37,024 nucleotides of DNA from Cohnella baijiui (GCF_020731285.1 NZ_JAJFOW010000053.1:1-37024); one strand, 5' to 3'; positions 15,894-24,183 are shown, counted from the first letter of the stretch. A program made the numbers and translations. Notes: generated from the letters alone by a model not told the origin.

Positions 15894-16976
15894 ATGACTC
15901 AAAAAGTGAAAATCGGCATCATCGGCAGCGGCGGCATCGCCCGCGCCCACGTCTCGGCCTACCGCAAGCTGCCGTTCGTCGAACTGGTCGCGGTCGCGGA
16001 CGTCATCCCGGGCAAAGCCCGCCAGTTCACCGAGCTGGAAGGACTGAAGGATACGGCGGCGTACGACAGCCATACGGAGCTGCTGGCACAGGACCTGGAC
16101 GGCGTCAGCATCTGTACGCCGAACGTCTCCCACCATCGGACGACCGTCGACTCGCTGCGCGCCGGCAAGCAGGTGCTGCTCGAGAAGCCGATGTCGGTCA
16201 CGCTGGCCGAAGCGCTCGAGATGACCCAGACGGCCCGCGAGACGGGGCGCATGCTGACGCTCGGCTTCCAGCCGCGCTACGATCCGAACATGAAGCTGCT
16301 GCAGGACATCGTGCAGTCGGGCCGGCTCGGCAAAGTGTACTACGTCGAGACGGGCGGCGGCCGTCGCCGCGGCATGCCGGGCGGCACCTTCATCAGCAAG
16401 AAGCTGGCGGGCGCCGGCGCGATGGCCGACATCGGCTGCTACTCGCTGGACATGGCGCTGAACACGCTGGGCTACCCGCGTCCGGTATCGGTTTCCGCCT
16501 TCACGTCGAACCATTTCGGCACGAACCCGGTCTATCATCCCGAAGCCGCGAAGTTCGAGGTCGAAGACTTCGGCGTCGCGATGGTGCGCTTCGAGAACGA
16601 CCTGGTGCTGCAATTCAAGATTTCCTGGGCGATGCACATGGATACGCTCGGCGCGACGATGTTCCTCGGCACGGACGCGGGCCTCAAGGTCACGCCGGCC
16701 GGCTCGGGCCCGTGGTCCGGCGTCTGGGACGGCGCGGTCGGCGCGATGACGATGTTCCACGACGACTTCGGCGGACATACGTCCACCAACGTTCCGCTCA
16801 TCGGCCATTCGCTCAATCTGTTCGACGAGAAGGTGCGCGACTTCGCCGAAGCGGTGCGCGACGGCCGTCCGGCTCCGATCCCGGGCGACCAGATCCTCAT
16901 CCAGCAGGCGATCATCGACGGCGTCCTCCGTTCCGCGGACACGCGCCGCGAAGTATCGATCGAGCTGCCGAACTAA
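15894..16976 (+). CDS. Gfo/Idh/MocA-family oxidoreductase (second copy)
   Basis: A 360-residue NAD(P)-dependent dehydrogenase starting MTQKVKIGIIGSGGIARAH, with the canonical Rossmann glycines (GSGGIA). The ATG at 15894 follows AAGGAGG by 11 bases; the frame opens 8 codons earlier, but that start would overlap the site. It has VLLEKPMSVT (EKP motif, about residues 93-102) and GAGAMADIGCYSLD (about 175-188) in the catalytic domain. It is clearly not a recent duplicate of the upstream family member. The two may catalyse successive steps on a sugar or polyol, as in inositol catabolism. Last gene of the cluster. Confidence 0.92.
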   Translation: MTQKVKIGIIGSGGIARAHVSAYRKLPFVELVAVADVIPGKARQFTELEGLKDTAAYDSHTELLAQDLDGVSICTPNVSHHRTTVDSLRAGKQVLLEKPMSVTLAEALEMTQTARETGRMLTLGFQPRYDPNMKLLQDIVQSGRLGKVYYVETGGGRRRGMPGGTFISKKLAGAGAMADIGCYSLDMALNTLGYPRPVSVSAFTSNHFGTNPVYHPEAAKFEVEDFGVAMVRFENDLVLQFKISWAMHMDTLGATMFLGTDAGLKVTPAGSGPWSGVWDGAVGAMTMFHDDFGGHTSTNVPLIGHSLNLFDEKVRDFAEAVRDGRPAPIPGDQILIQQAIIDGVLRSADTRREVSIELPN

Positions 16977-16994
16977 TTGCTTGAAATACAGGCG

Positions 16995-17030
16995 AGCCCC
17001 GTTCCTCCGAGAGAGGAGCGGGGCTTGTTT
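16995..17030 (+). terminator. Terminator of the oxidoreductase operon
   Basis: Stem AGCCCCGTTCCTC / GAGGAGCGGGGCT (one G-T pair), 5-base loop, then TGTTT. It ends 30 bases before the convergent ABC permease gene. Confidence 0.8.
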
Positions 17031-17060
17031 CGTTCCGCGCGGACCGGGCGTTGGCCGGTC

Positions 17061-17675
17061 TCAATAATGAAGGTCCTTGCGCCGGACGATCCGAAGGGAA
17101 AGCAGATAGGACGCGAGCAGGAGCGCGGCCGCGGCGGCCAGCGACAGCAGGATCGCAGCGGGACCGGTTTGGGCCAGGGCGGCATCGTCCAAAAATCGGA
17201 ACATGATCGCGCTCGCTGCGAAAATCGAGGCCAGCGAGAGGAAGTTCACGAGGGACAGCCCCTTATGGCCCAGACCGTAATACAGCGGGCAATAGACGGA
17301 GCCGAACAGCAGCCCGACGAGCGTGACGATCCAGGCATCCGAGCCATAGCTTCCGGTCGATTCAAGTCGGAACATCTCGCCATATATCCATCTGGCAGCA
17401 CAGGAAAGCATAACGCCGATCGCCACGAAGATCAGGACTGTGGCGTACTTGGCGGTGACGATGTCGCGCCTCCGGACGGGCAGGCTGCCGACGAAAGCCA
17501 TCGCCCGGTTGCGCGTCTCGATCGTCGCGACCATAGCGAGCAGCATGAGGGGCGCCAGAAGGCCGGTCATGAACACCGTCCGGACGTTCATAAAGCCCAT
17601 GAACAGCCCGTATCCGACGACAAAGAGGTACAAGTACCTGAGGATGAGCAGATCTTTGCGCACGAGATTAAGCAT
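17061..17675 (-). CDS. ABC-2 type transporter permease
   Basis: A 204-residue membrane protein with about six hydrophobic segments, similar in size and pattern to the ABC2_membrane_5 permeases (bacitracin/lantibiotic-type exporters). It begins MLNLVRKDLLILRYLYLF, with the KDL motif near the start and RRRDIVTAKY between the second and third segments, both usual in this family. AAAGGAGA lies upstream of the ATG at 17675. The start overlaps the ATPase gene's end by 8 bases, so the two are translationally coupled. Third gene of the GntR-ATPase-permease operon. Confidence 0.88.
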   Translation of the reverse strand: MLNLVRKDLLILRYLYLFVVGYGLFMGFMNVRTVFMTGLLAPLMLLAMVATIETRNRAMAFVGSLPVRRRDIVTAKYATVLIFVAIGVMLSCAARWIYGEMFRLESTGSYGSDAWIVTLVGLLFGSVYCPLYYGLGHKGLSLVNFLSLASIFAASAIMFRFLDDAALAQTGPAAILLSLAAAAALLLASYLLSLRIVRRKDLHY

Positions 17676-18543
17676 GAACGGACGGCTCTCCTTTCGCGGT
17701 GAAGTACATAATGTCCTCCAGCGTAGGCCGCTCGATGCTCGCATAGCCCGCAAACAGGCGGACGGCGGCTTCCCGGTCGGCGCTCAGCGCCTCGAAGCCG
17801 ACGGCGGTTTCCCGGATGCCGACAAACGATCGGCGTACGTCCCGGTCCAGCAGATCCGGTCCGGCCTTGACGAGCGCGTAGCGATCCAGGACGTCGTCCT
17901 TCGCTTCGCAAAACTGCAGGCGTCCGCGGTGCAGAAACGCGATATAATCCGCGATTCGCTCCAGATCGGTCGTGATATGCGTGGAAAAGACGACCGTTCG
18001 GCGCTCGTCCTGCACATAGTCCGCGAGCAGGTCGAGCAGTTCCCGGCGAAAGACGGGGTCGAGGCCGGCCGTCGGTTCGTCCATGATCAGCAGGTCCGGC
18101 TGATGGGAGAACGCCATGGCGAGGGAGAGCTTCATCCGCATCCCTTTGGACAGGCTGCGGATCTTCGCGCCGGCCTCCAGCTCGAAGCGGTCGAGATACG
18201 CCCGGAAAGCGGATTCGTCCCAATCGGCGTAAAAAGGGGCGACGATCCGGGCCATGCCGCGGATGCTCAGATGCTCGTAAAAAGGGCTCTCGTCCGCGAC
18301 GAAGCCGATCCGCCTGCGGATCTCGTCCTCGCGCTCCGGCATGGGCATGCCGAGGACGCGCACCGTCCCCGCATGCGGCAGCGACATGCCGAGAATCTGC
18401 CGGATCAGCGTGCTCTTCCCGGCTCCATTCGGGCCGATCAGGCCGGTGATGTAGCCTTGGCGGATGTCCAGGGTCACGTCCTCCATCCGGAAGGCGCCCT
18501 GGCGCTTGCTCACCTGCCGGAGCTCGATGGCTTGTTCACTCAT
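17668..18543 (-). CDS. ABC transporter ATP-binding protein
   Basis: A 291-residue ATPase. Walker A is GPNGAGKST (about residues 38-46), signature LSKGMRMKLSLA (about 134-145), Walker B LLIMDEPTAGLDP (about 153-165), and a switch histidine in STHITTDLE. The C-terminal extension is typical of ABC-2 exporters of the YtrB type. The ATG at 18543 overlaps the regulator's stop by 8 bases (ATGAGTGA). It pairs with the following permease. Such regulator-ABC sets respond to cell-envelope antibiotics in relatives (ytrABCDEF of B. subtilis); the cargo here is unknown. Confidence 0.92.
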   Translation of the reverse strand: MSEQAIELRQVSKRQGAFRMEDVTLDIRQGYITGLIGPNGAGKSTLIRQILGMSLPHAGTVRVLGMPMPEREDEIRRRIGFVADESPFYEHLSIRGMARIVAPFYADWDESAFRAYLDRFELEAGAKIRSLSKGMRMKLSLAMAFSHQPDLLIMDEPTAGLDPVFRRELLDLLADYVQDERRTVVFSTHITTDLERIADYIAFLHRGRLQFCEAKDDVLDRYALVKAGPDLLDRDVRRSFVGIRETAVGFEALSADREAAVRLFAGYASIERPTLEDIMYFTAKGEPSVHA

Positions 18544-18925
18544 GTTCGCTTCCCCCGTTTTCGTACAAAATCGCAAGCAGGCCGACGAGTTCGTCCAGTC
18601 CCATGCCCAGCGCCCGGCTTTCGCGGGCGGCTTCCTCGAGCAGCTCTTCCAACCGCCTGAGCCGCCGTTCACGGAGCAGGGCGGGGCTTACGCCCGCGAC
18701 GAAGGAGCCTTTGCCGACGACGGAGTCGATCAGGCCTTCCTTTTCCAGCTCCTCGTATGCGCGCTTGGTGGTGATGACGCTGATTCGCAAATCCTTCGCG
18801 AGCTGCCGGATCGAGGGCAGCGGGGCGCCGGACGCGAGGCTGCCCGACCAGATCTGCTCGCGGATCTGCCGGGCGATCTGCGCGTAGATCGGCTCGTCGG
18901 TGGCGTTGGATAGGATGATATTCAT
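18536..18925 (-). CDS. GntR-family regulator, YtrA subfamily
   Basis: A 129-residue regulator, the short YtrA form: a winged helix (about residues 10-75, with PIYAQIARQIREQI, LPSIRQLAKDLRISVITTKRAYEELEKEGLI and VVGKGSFVA) plus a short helical dimerisation tail and no effector domain. The ATG at 18925 is chosen by family length; its ribosome binding site (AAGAGACGG) is weak. It heads the operon and most likely represses it through the perfect palindrome at 18949-18979. Confidence 0.92.
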   Translation of the reverse strand: MNIILSNATDEPIYAQIARQIREQIWSGSLASGAPLPSIRQLAKDLRISVITTKRAYEELEKEGLIDSVVGKGSFVAGVSPALLRERRLRRLEELLEEAARESRALGMGLDELVGLLAILYENGGSEHE

Positions 18926-18948
18926 CGGGCACCGTCTCTTCAAGTGTT

Positions 18949-18979
18949 CATAGTGTATATGTGTAATATATACACTATG
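18949..18979. promoter_or_regulatory. YtrA-type operator: perfect 12-bp inverted repeat
   Basis: CATAGTGTATAT (18949-18960) and ATATACACTATG (18968-18979) are exact reverse complements separated by 7 bases. The AGTGTA...TACACT core resembles sites of YtrA-type regulators. It covers the -10 region of the minus-strand promoter, consistent with repression. Confidence 0.85.
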
Positions 18980-18994
18980 CACGAAGCGTGTCAA
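18966..18994 (-). promoter_or_regulatory. Promoter of the GntR-ABC operon
   Basis: On the minus strand a consensus TTGACA (18994-18989) is followed after 16 bases by TATATA (18972-18967), or after 18 by TATATT. The -10 lies inside the palindromic operator. Confidence 0.7.
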
Positions 18995-19194
18995 GGTTGA
19001 GCTGGCCATCGTGAGCGTTGATCGTCCCGAATGTTTGCCAGTACCTGTTATCTTCAGCGCTTTTTAAGCAGGAGAAAGGATCCATCGTCCGGAAAATAAA
19101 GGAATGAGACCGTGTTCCGGATAGCTGCCGCCTGCGGCGAAAGGTCGTTCCGCTTGGCGCATTTACGCAGATTCTATAGGGGGTGGTGGAAACG

Positions 19195-20055
19195 ATGCCG
19201 ATAATTCATAGGGAGAATCGGGGCTATCCTCCCATTCTGCATGGCAGAAGCCGGAATTATTTTTGGGAGGGCAAAGGCGCATTATCAATCAAAACATTCA
19301 AGAATGGACGAGCGTTCTATCAGGCTGGCCGTGGGCACTTTGCGGTTGAGGAAGGGAACTATCTTCTGCTGAATCATGGTCAGGAGTATTCGATAACGAT
19401 TGAATCAGAGGTTCCTGTGGAATCCTTCTGTATCTTTTTCCCCGAGAGGATGGTTGAAGAGGTCTATCATAGTATAACGGCATCAAATGAGCAGTTATTG
19501 GACGATCCCGTCTTTCCGAAGCCAATGTCCGTTGATTTTGTCGAGAAAACTTATCGTGATAAATGGTTGTCCGCAAAATTATTTCAAATCAAGTCCGATT
19601 ATCCGGATAAGTATCTTGAGGCAACATGGATGGAAGAACATTTATACGAATTGGCCCAGGGGCTCCTAAACGTCCATCGGCAGATTCAGAAAGAAGTAAT
19701 GAAACTTCAGTCCTTAAGAGCCTCGACGCGTGAGGAATTGTATAAAAGAATCCATATCGGCCACGAGTTTTTATGCGCGTACTTTGATCAATCCATCACC
19801 TTGATGGATGTAGCTAGAGCTGCATATTTGTCGCCCAACCACTTCCTTAGAAGTTACAAGCAATTGTTTGGCATATCTCCTTATCAATATTTAATTGAAA
19901 GAAGGCTTCAGGAGTCCCAAAGGCTTCTTCTTCAAACCGATCGACCCATCACCGATATTTGCCTGAGCGTTGGATTCCAGAGTCCGAGTTCGTTCAGCAG
20001 TCTATTCTCCAAACGATTTTCTATGACCCCTACGCAGTTTCGTCAAAAAAGGTGA
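19195..20055 (+). CDS. AraC-family transcriptional regulator
   Basis: A 286-residue regulator. The ATG at 19195 has AGGGGGTGG 8 bases upstream; in-frame GTG codons at 19183 and 19186 overlap that site. The N-terminal half is a cupin-like sensing domain (AFYQAGRGHFAVEEGNYLLL). The C-terminal 100 residues carry two helix-turn-helix motifs (LMDVARAAYLSPNHFLRSYK, then ITDICLSVGFQSPSSFSSLF). It is AT-richer than its neighbours. Its target is not obvious: the next gene encodes an ankyrin protein, and no sugar or efflux genes adjoin. Confidence 0.9.
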   Translation: MPIIHRENRGYPPILHGRSRNYFWEGKGALSIKTFKNGRAFYQAGRGHFAVEEGNYLLLNHGQEYSITIESEVPVESFCIFFPERMVEEVYHSITASNEQLLDDPVFPKPMSVDFVEKTYRDKWLSAKLFQIKSDYPDKYLEATWMEEHLYELAQGLLNVHRQIQKEVMKLQSLRASTREELYKRIHIGHEFLCAYFDQSITLMDVARAAYLSPNHFLRSYKQLFGISPYQYLIERRLQESQRLLLQTDRPITDICLSVGFQSPSSFSSLFSKRFSMTPTQFRQKR

Positions 20056-20147
20056 TTTTCAAGAAGCGAGTTTTCTAACCGTAATTATAATTTGAAGTGC
20101 AACCGGTAGTTCCATCACACAAAACAATCGAACAGGAGGCTAAAGGA

Positions 20148-20666
20148 ATGGAGTTAACGCAAATCATTGACGAGGCATTTCAAGCGGCTCAGGCGGGTGA
20201 AGCTTCAAGGCTAAAAGACATGATCGAGTCTCACCCGCATCTTGCAAATACGGAAAATCGGGATGGGCTTACCCTGTTGGGGTACGCGGCACATATGGGT
20301 AACAAGGCTGCAGTGCAGGAATTGCTAAATCATGGTGCAGATGTCGATGCGGTCTCTCACTCCAAGATTTCTTACATACCTTCGAATACGGCATTGCATG
20401 CAGCGATAGCAGGGGAGCGTAACATGGATGTAATCAGACTGCTTTTGTCTCATCGTGCGCAGACGAAGATTTTTGACAGTAATGGCCATACTTGTTTGCA
20501 CACTGCTGCATTCCATGACGATAACTTAGAAATGATTCGCCTGTTGATCGAACATGGAGCCGATGTTAACGCCAGAATGGAAGGCGGAGAAACGGCTTTG
20601 TCCCTTGCAATCAAACAAGGTAACCATCGCGTAGCGGAGCTTCTTCGCCAAAACGGAGCGCTTTAG
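20148..20666 (+). CDS. Ankyrin-repeat protein
   Basis: A 172-residue cytoplasmic protein made mostly of ankyrin repeats. After a helical lead (about 1-35), repeats run at about 36-68 (DGLTLLGYAAHMGNKAAVQE), 78-112 (NTALHAAIAGERNMDVIRLL), 115-148 (GHTCLHTAAFHDDNLEMIRL) and 150-172 (GETALSLAIKQGNHRVAELL). The ATG at 20148 has ACAGGAGG 8 bases upstream. Such proteins are binding scaffolds; the partner is unknown. AT-rich like the AraC gene before it, so the pair may have been acquired together. Its stop overlaps that of the convergent TetR fragment. Confidence 0.9.
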   Translation: MELTQIIDEAFQAAQAGEASRLKDMIESHPHLANTENRDGLTLLGYAAHMGNKAAVQELLNHGADVDAVSHSKISYIPSNTALHAAIAGERNMDVIRLLLSHRAQTKIFDSNGHTCLHTAAFHDDNLEMIRLLIEHGADVNARMEGGETALSLAIKQGNHRVAELLRQNGAL

Positions 20667-21016
20667 GACGGTAACGGGTCTTCCGTTGACGACCCGCTTC
20701 CGCTTAAATCCCCTTGCTCCACGATTCTGAGCACGGAGAGAACGAAGGGCAAGGCCCGATCCGCGAACGTCTCTGCGGATTCAATCCCCCGTTTGTCGAC
20801 CCACTGACGGACCACGCCGTATATGGAACAACTGATCATGATGGATATCATCTCCAGATCGCGTTCCTGCCGTGCGGGGTCTGTCGCCATCTTCTTCGAA
20901 CAGCCAAGAATGATTTCGTACAATTGCTTTTTCGTATGCTCTTCGACATAAGAGGAGCGAGACAACCGACGGTTGATGTTGTAACTGATGGACAACCCCT
21001 TGCCGCAAGCGCTCAT
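20663..21016 (-). pseudogene. Truncated TetR-family regulator (C-terminal domain only)
   Basis: About 105 to 117 residues resembling the ligand-binding half of TetR/AcrR regulators: SYVEEHTKKQLYEIILGCSK, then ISCSIYGVVRQWVDKRG and ADRALPFVLSVLRI. The N-terminal DNA-binding helix-turn-helix (about 60 residues) is missing. No ribosome binding site precedes the first ATG. The fragment starts 15 bases after the deformylase stop, so a deletion probably joined the two. A stand-alone effector domain cannot be excluded, but decay is the simplest reading. Confidence 0.65.
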
Positions 21017-21031
21017 CGCTTGGGACCGGAT

Positions 21032-21547
21032 TCATCGGGTTCCTGCGAGCTTGCGCACCTCGAACAAGCTGAGCCTGTCACCGGTCTTTTCGTGGAACAG
21101 GGAACCGCCTTTGACGTGGTCGATGAACAAGATGCCGTCCAGGTGATCGGTTTCGTGCTGGATGCACCGGGCAAGAAAGCCTTCGGCCTCGAGCTCGAAC
21201 ATTTCGCCCTTCCGATTCAGGCTGCAAACCTTCACATAGTTCGACCGCGTGACGTTCCCGGCGAATCCGGGAAAGGAAAGGCAGGCTTCGGCACCATCCT
21301 GCTCGCCGCTTCGCGCCACGATCACCGGGTTGATCAGCTCGAGCAGTCCGTCTCCGCAGTCCATGACGATCACCCGGCGCAGATAGCCAACCTGGGGAGC
21401 GGCAAGTCCCGCCCGGCCTTCGGCGGCGTACAGCGTCTCCGCCATATCGTCGAGCAGCTTCTCGATGCGGGGCGTGACGGCCTCCACGGCTTTGGCGACT
21501 TTTCTCAAGATCGGATCGCCGAACGGCAGAATCGTTTTGACGGACAT
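21032..21547 (-). CDS. def: Peptide deformylase
   Basis: A 171-residue metalloenzyme that removes the formyl group from the first methionine of new proteins. All three family motifs are present: GLAAPQVG (47-54), EACLS (87-91, the second position Ala rather than the usual Gly, metal ligand C89) and QHETDHLDG (130-138, with H131, E132 and H135). It is not next to fmt as the housekeeping copy often is, so it may be a secondary copy. The start follows AAGGGAG inside the end of the XRE gene, only 4 bases after that gene's stop, so the two are co-transcribed. Confidence 0.95.
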   Translation of the reverse strand: MSVKTILPFGDPILRKVAKAVEAVTPRIEKLLDDMAETLYAAEGRAGLAAPQVGYLRRVIVMDCGDGLLELINPVIVARSGEQDGAEACLSFPGFAGNVTRSNYVKVCSLNRKGEMFELEAEGFLARCIQHETDHLDGILFIDHVKGGSLFHEKTGDRLSLFEVRKLAGTR

Positions 21548-21551
21548 CCCA

Positions 21552-21794
21552 TTATGCTCCCTTCATGCTAGTCGTCGGCTTATAAACCCATAGCTCGCCG
21601 GGCGTGCAGTCCAACACGGTGCACAGCGCGTCGAGCGTATCCCGCTTCATCTGTTTCGGCTGTTGCGTCAGCAGGGCGCTCATCGAAGGGGGCGAGAGCC
21701 GATATCCCGCCTTCTCCTGCAGCAGGCGCATGAGTTCGGCGCCGCTCCGGATCCCTCTGTCCTTCATGACTTGCTGAAGCATCCACTCCAACAT
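21552..21794 (-). CDS. Small XRE-type helix-turn-helix regulator
   Basis: An 80-residue protein, essentially one Cro/C1-type DNA-binding domain: GIRSGAELMRLLQEKAGYRL, then LSPPSMSALLTQQPKQMKRD and TLDALCTVLDCTPGELWVYK, the last being the hallmark of Cro/C1 proteins of the YozG type. The start has GAGGTGA 8 bases upstream. It is immediately upstream of the deformylase gene and probably controls this small operon. A small inverted repeat (AGGT-AAC-ACCT) overlaps the promoter's -35. Confidence 0.88.
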   Translation of the reverse strand: MLEWMLQQVMKDRGIRSGAELMRLLQEKAGYRLSPPSMSALLTQQPKQMKRDTLDALCTVLDCTPGELWVYKPTTSMKGA

Positions 21795-21840
21795 GCCGGA
21801 TCACCTCGCGGATTATGGATATTCATTCCGAATGCATTTG

Positions 21841-21874
21841 ATTATAGCGCAACTCTAAAAATAAGGTAACACCT
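21841..21874 (-). promoter_or_regulatory. Promoter and candidate operator of the xre-def operon
   Basis: On the minus strand, TATAAT lies at 21846-21841 and a weak -35 (TTACCT) at 21869-21864, 17 bases apart. The -35 is half of an inverted repeat AGGT-N3-ACCT (21864-21874), a plausible site for the small XRE protein. Confidence 0.5.
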
Positions 21875-21985
21875 AACTTTTTGTGAGGCAAAGAGACATT
21901 CGGAGACGGCGTCATCGGGCGTACGGCCCCATTCGGGAAACAGGCGGAAGGGGAGCACGGAGTTTGCGATCGGTGGGAAACAAAG

Positions 21986-22042
21986 GGAAAACAAATCGCC
22001 CGGAGACGGCTGCGTACTACGCTGGCCTCGTTCTCCGGGCGA
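21986..22042 (-). terminator. Terminator of the ABC-F gene (minus strand)
   Basis: A perfect 11-bp stem TCGCCCGGAGA / TCTCCGGGCGA (21996-22006 with 22032-22042). On the minus strand it is followed by TTTGTTTTCCC. Confidence 0.8.
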
Positions 22043-22050
22043 GTTCGGTT

Positions 22051-23973
22051 CTATCCTTTTTTTCTGGCCGCGATCGCTTCGGCCAGCTCGTTCAGCTCCG
22101 TCCAGCGCTCCAGGAGCTGGTCAAGCTTGGCCTCCAGCTTATGCTGCTCCGCCATCAGCTCCTGCAGCCGCGCAGAGTCGCTGGCCGCTGTATCCATCTG
22201 ATCGGCCACGCGGGCCAGCGCGTCCTCGGCCTCGGCGATCCAGCCGTCGATCTGTTCGAAGTCCTTCTGATCCTTGTACGACATTTTGGCCGGGCGCGCC
22301 TTGTCGTCCGCGGCCGGTGCGGACGCGGGAGCGGGCTTCGCCTTCGCCGCCTCGGCTGCTGCTTCGAGCGCCTGCCTGCGCTCCGCGTCCGCCTGGTACT
22401 CGGAGTAGTTCCCGGTATGCTCCAGGACGACGCCGTCCCCTTCGAAGGCGAAGATGCGGTCGACCGTCCGGTCCAGGAAGTAGCGGTCGTGGGAAACGAC
22501 GAAGACGACGCCGGGAAAGTCGTCGAGATAGTCCTCGAGCACGGACAGCGTGGCGATGTCGAGGTCGTTGGTCGGCTCGTCCAGCAGAAGGACGTTCGGC
22601 GCGTCTACGAGCACCCGCAGCAGCTGGAGCCGCCGCTTCTCGCCGCCCGACAGCCTGGAGATCGGCGTCCACTGCGCGGCCGGCGGGAACAGGAACCGCT
22701 CCAGCATCTGGCCCGCGGAGATCGTGTCGCCTTCGGCGGTGCGGATCTGCTCGGCGCCTTCGCGGATGTACTCGATGACGCGCAGGTTCTCGTCCATCTC
22801 CTCATGCTCCTGCGAGAACCAGCCCAGCCGGACCGTCTCGCCCAGCGTGACGCTGCCGGCGTCCGGCGCGAGACGCCCTGCGATCAGCTTCAGCAGCGTC
22901 GACTTGCCGGTGCCGTTGCGCCCGACGATGCCGACGCGGTCTTCCGGCACGGCGACGTAGCTGAAGTCGCGGATCAGCGTGCGGTTGCCGTACCCTTTGG
23001 AAACGGCGTCCAGCTCGACGATTTTGCGGCCGAGGCGGGAGGAGGCGACCGAGACGTCGAGCTTGCCCGCGGACGACTTCGGTGCCTGCGCCTTGAGCGC
23101 CTCGTACCGGTCGATCCGCGCTTTCTGCTTGGTGGAGCGGGCCTGCGCACCGCGCCGGATCCAGGCCAGTTCGTTGCGGAGCAGGTTTTTGCGTTTGGCC
23201 TCGGAGGCGGCTTCGCGTTCCTCGCGCTCGAGCTTGAGCTCCAGGAAGCGGCTGTAGTTCGCTTCATAGAAGTAGGCGCGGCCGCGGTCCAGCTCCAGGA
23301 CGCGGTTGCTGACCCGGTCGAGGAAGTACCGGTCATGCGTGATCATGAGCAGCGCGCCCCTGCGTTTTTGCAGCATGCTCTCAAGCCAGGCGACCGATTC
23401 GTTGTCGATATGGTTCGTCGGCTCATCCAGGATGAGCACGTCCGACGGCTGCAGCAGGGCGGCCGCCATGGCCACGCGCTTGCGCTGTCCGCCGGACAGC
23501 GTTTCGACCTGCGCGTCGTAGTCGCGAATGCCGAGCTTGGACAGCGCGGACTTCGCTTCGGTCTCCAACGTCCAGGCGTCGAGCTCGTCCATGCGCTGGT
23601 TGGCGGCGATCAGCTTCGCTTGCAAGGCGTCGTCCTCCGGCTTCAGCGCCAGCGCTTCGAGCGCGGCGGCATAGCCTCGCACGGCCGCCAGCTGCGGCGA
23701 GTCGCCTCCGAGCACATGCGCGAGCGCCGTCTCGCCCGGCGCAAAAGCCGGGTCCTGGGCGAGCATCCGGACGATGACGCGGCCGCCCACGGCGACGTTC
23801 CCCGCGTCGGGCGGCTCAACGCCTGCGATCACCTTGAGCAGCGTCGACTTGCCGGTGCCGTTCACGCCGATGATGCCGATCTTGTCGCCTTCCTGCACGC
23901 CGAAGGTGACGTCTTCGAACAAGACTTTGTCTCCGTAGCTCTTCGTTATATGTTCAATGGACATCAGGTGCAT
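22051..23973 (-). CDS. ABC-F family ATPase (Uup/YfmR-like)
   Basis: A 640-residue soluble protein with two ABC ATPase domains and no membrane segments. First domain: GVNGTGKST, LSGGQRKRVAMAAALL, LILDEPTNHID. Then the ABC-F linker, with its charged helices around AKRKNLLRNELAWIRRGAQA. Second domain: GRNGTGKSTLLKL, LSGGEKRRLQLLRVL, LLLDEPTNDLD. An Ala/Lys-rich stretch and a C-terminal coiled coil of about 70 residues place it with Uup/YfmR rather than with EttA. Such proteins bind the ribosomal E site and rescue stalled elongation. The ATG at 23973 (MHLMSIEHITKSYG) fits family starts. Confidence 0.93.
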   Translation of the reverse strand: MHLMSIEHITKSYGDKVLFEDVTFGVQEGDKIGIIGVNGTGKSTLLKVIAGVEPPDAGNVAVGGRVIVRMLAQDPAFAPGETALAHVLGGDSPQLAAVRGYAAALEALALKPEDDALQAKLIAANQRMDELDAWTLETEAKSALSKLGIRDYDAQVETLSGGQRKRVAMAAALLQPSDVLILDEPTNHIDNESVAWLESMLQKRRGALLMITHDRYFLDRVSNRVLELDRGRAYFYEANYSRFLELKLEREEREAASEAKRKNLLRNELAWIRRGAQARSTKQKARIDRYEALKAQAPKSSAGKLDVSVASSRLGRKIVELDAVSKGYGNRTLIRDFSYVAVPEDRVGIVGRNGTGKSTLLKLIAGRLAPDAGSVTLGETVRLGWFSQEHEEMDENLRVIEYIREGAEQIRTAEGDTISAGQMLERFLFPPAAQWTPISRLSGGEKRRLQLLRVLVDAPNVLLLDEPTNDLDIATLSVLEDYLDDFPGVVFVVSHDRYFLDRTVDRIFAFEGDGVVLEHTGNYSEYQADAERRQALEAAAEAAKAKPAPASAPAADDKARPAKMSYKDQKDFEQIDGWIAEAEDALARVADQMDTAASDSARLQELMAEQHKLEAKLDQLLERWTELNELAEAIAARKKG

Positions 23974-24157
23974 GCGTATCGACCCACTTTGCCGAAAAAG
24001 AATGAAGATGCGAATAATCCTCCGTATCATACCATAATTCGGCCGGGGACGCCTTCGGAAGCGGACGGCGGGGCGGCATCGGCCATATCCGGAAAGGCAG
24101 CTATGCGGACGACCCCCATTGAAAAAAGGGGTTGTACTCCGCTCGGGGTTGTGCTAT

Positions 24158-24163
24158 TATAAT
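24158..24163 (+). promoter_or_regulatory. -10 box of the tRNA-Lys promoter
   Basis: A consensus TATAAT 20 bases upstream of the tRNA. The best -35, TTGTAC at 24132-24137, is 20 bases away, longer than ideal, so only the -10 is confident. Confidence 0.45.
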
Positions 24164-24183
24164 CAAGTGTTCGGCAACATCTT

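Noticed and set aside
20781..21035. Alternative frame over the TetR fragment as a separate gene
   Set aside because: It is out of frame with the recognisable TetR C-terminal sequence and has no ribosome binding site.
21552..21794. XRE protein as antitoxin of a toxin-antitoxin pair
   Set aside because: The partner is a clear peptide deformylase with all catalytic motifs, not a toxin.
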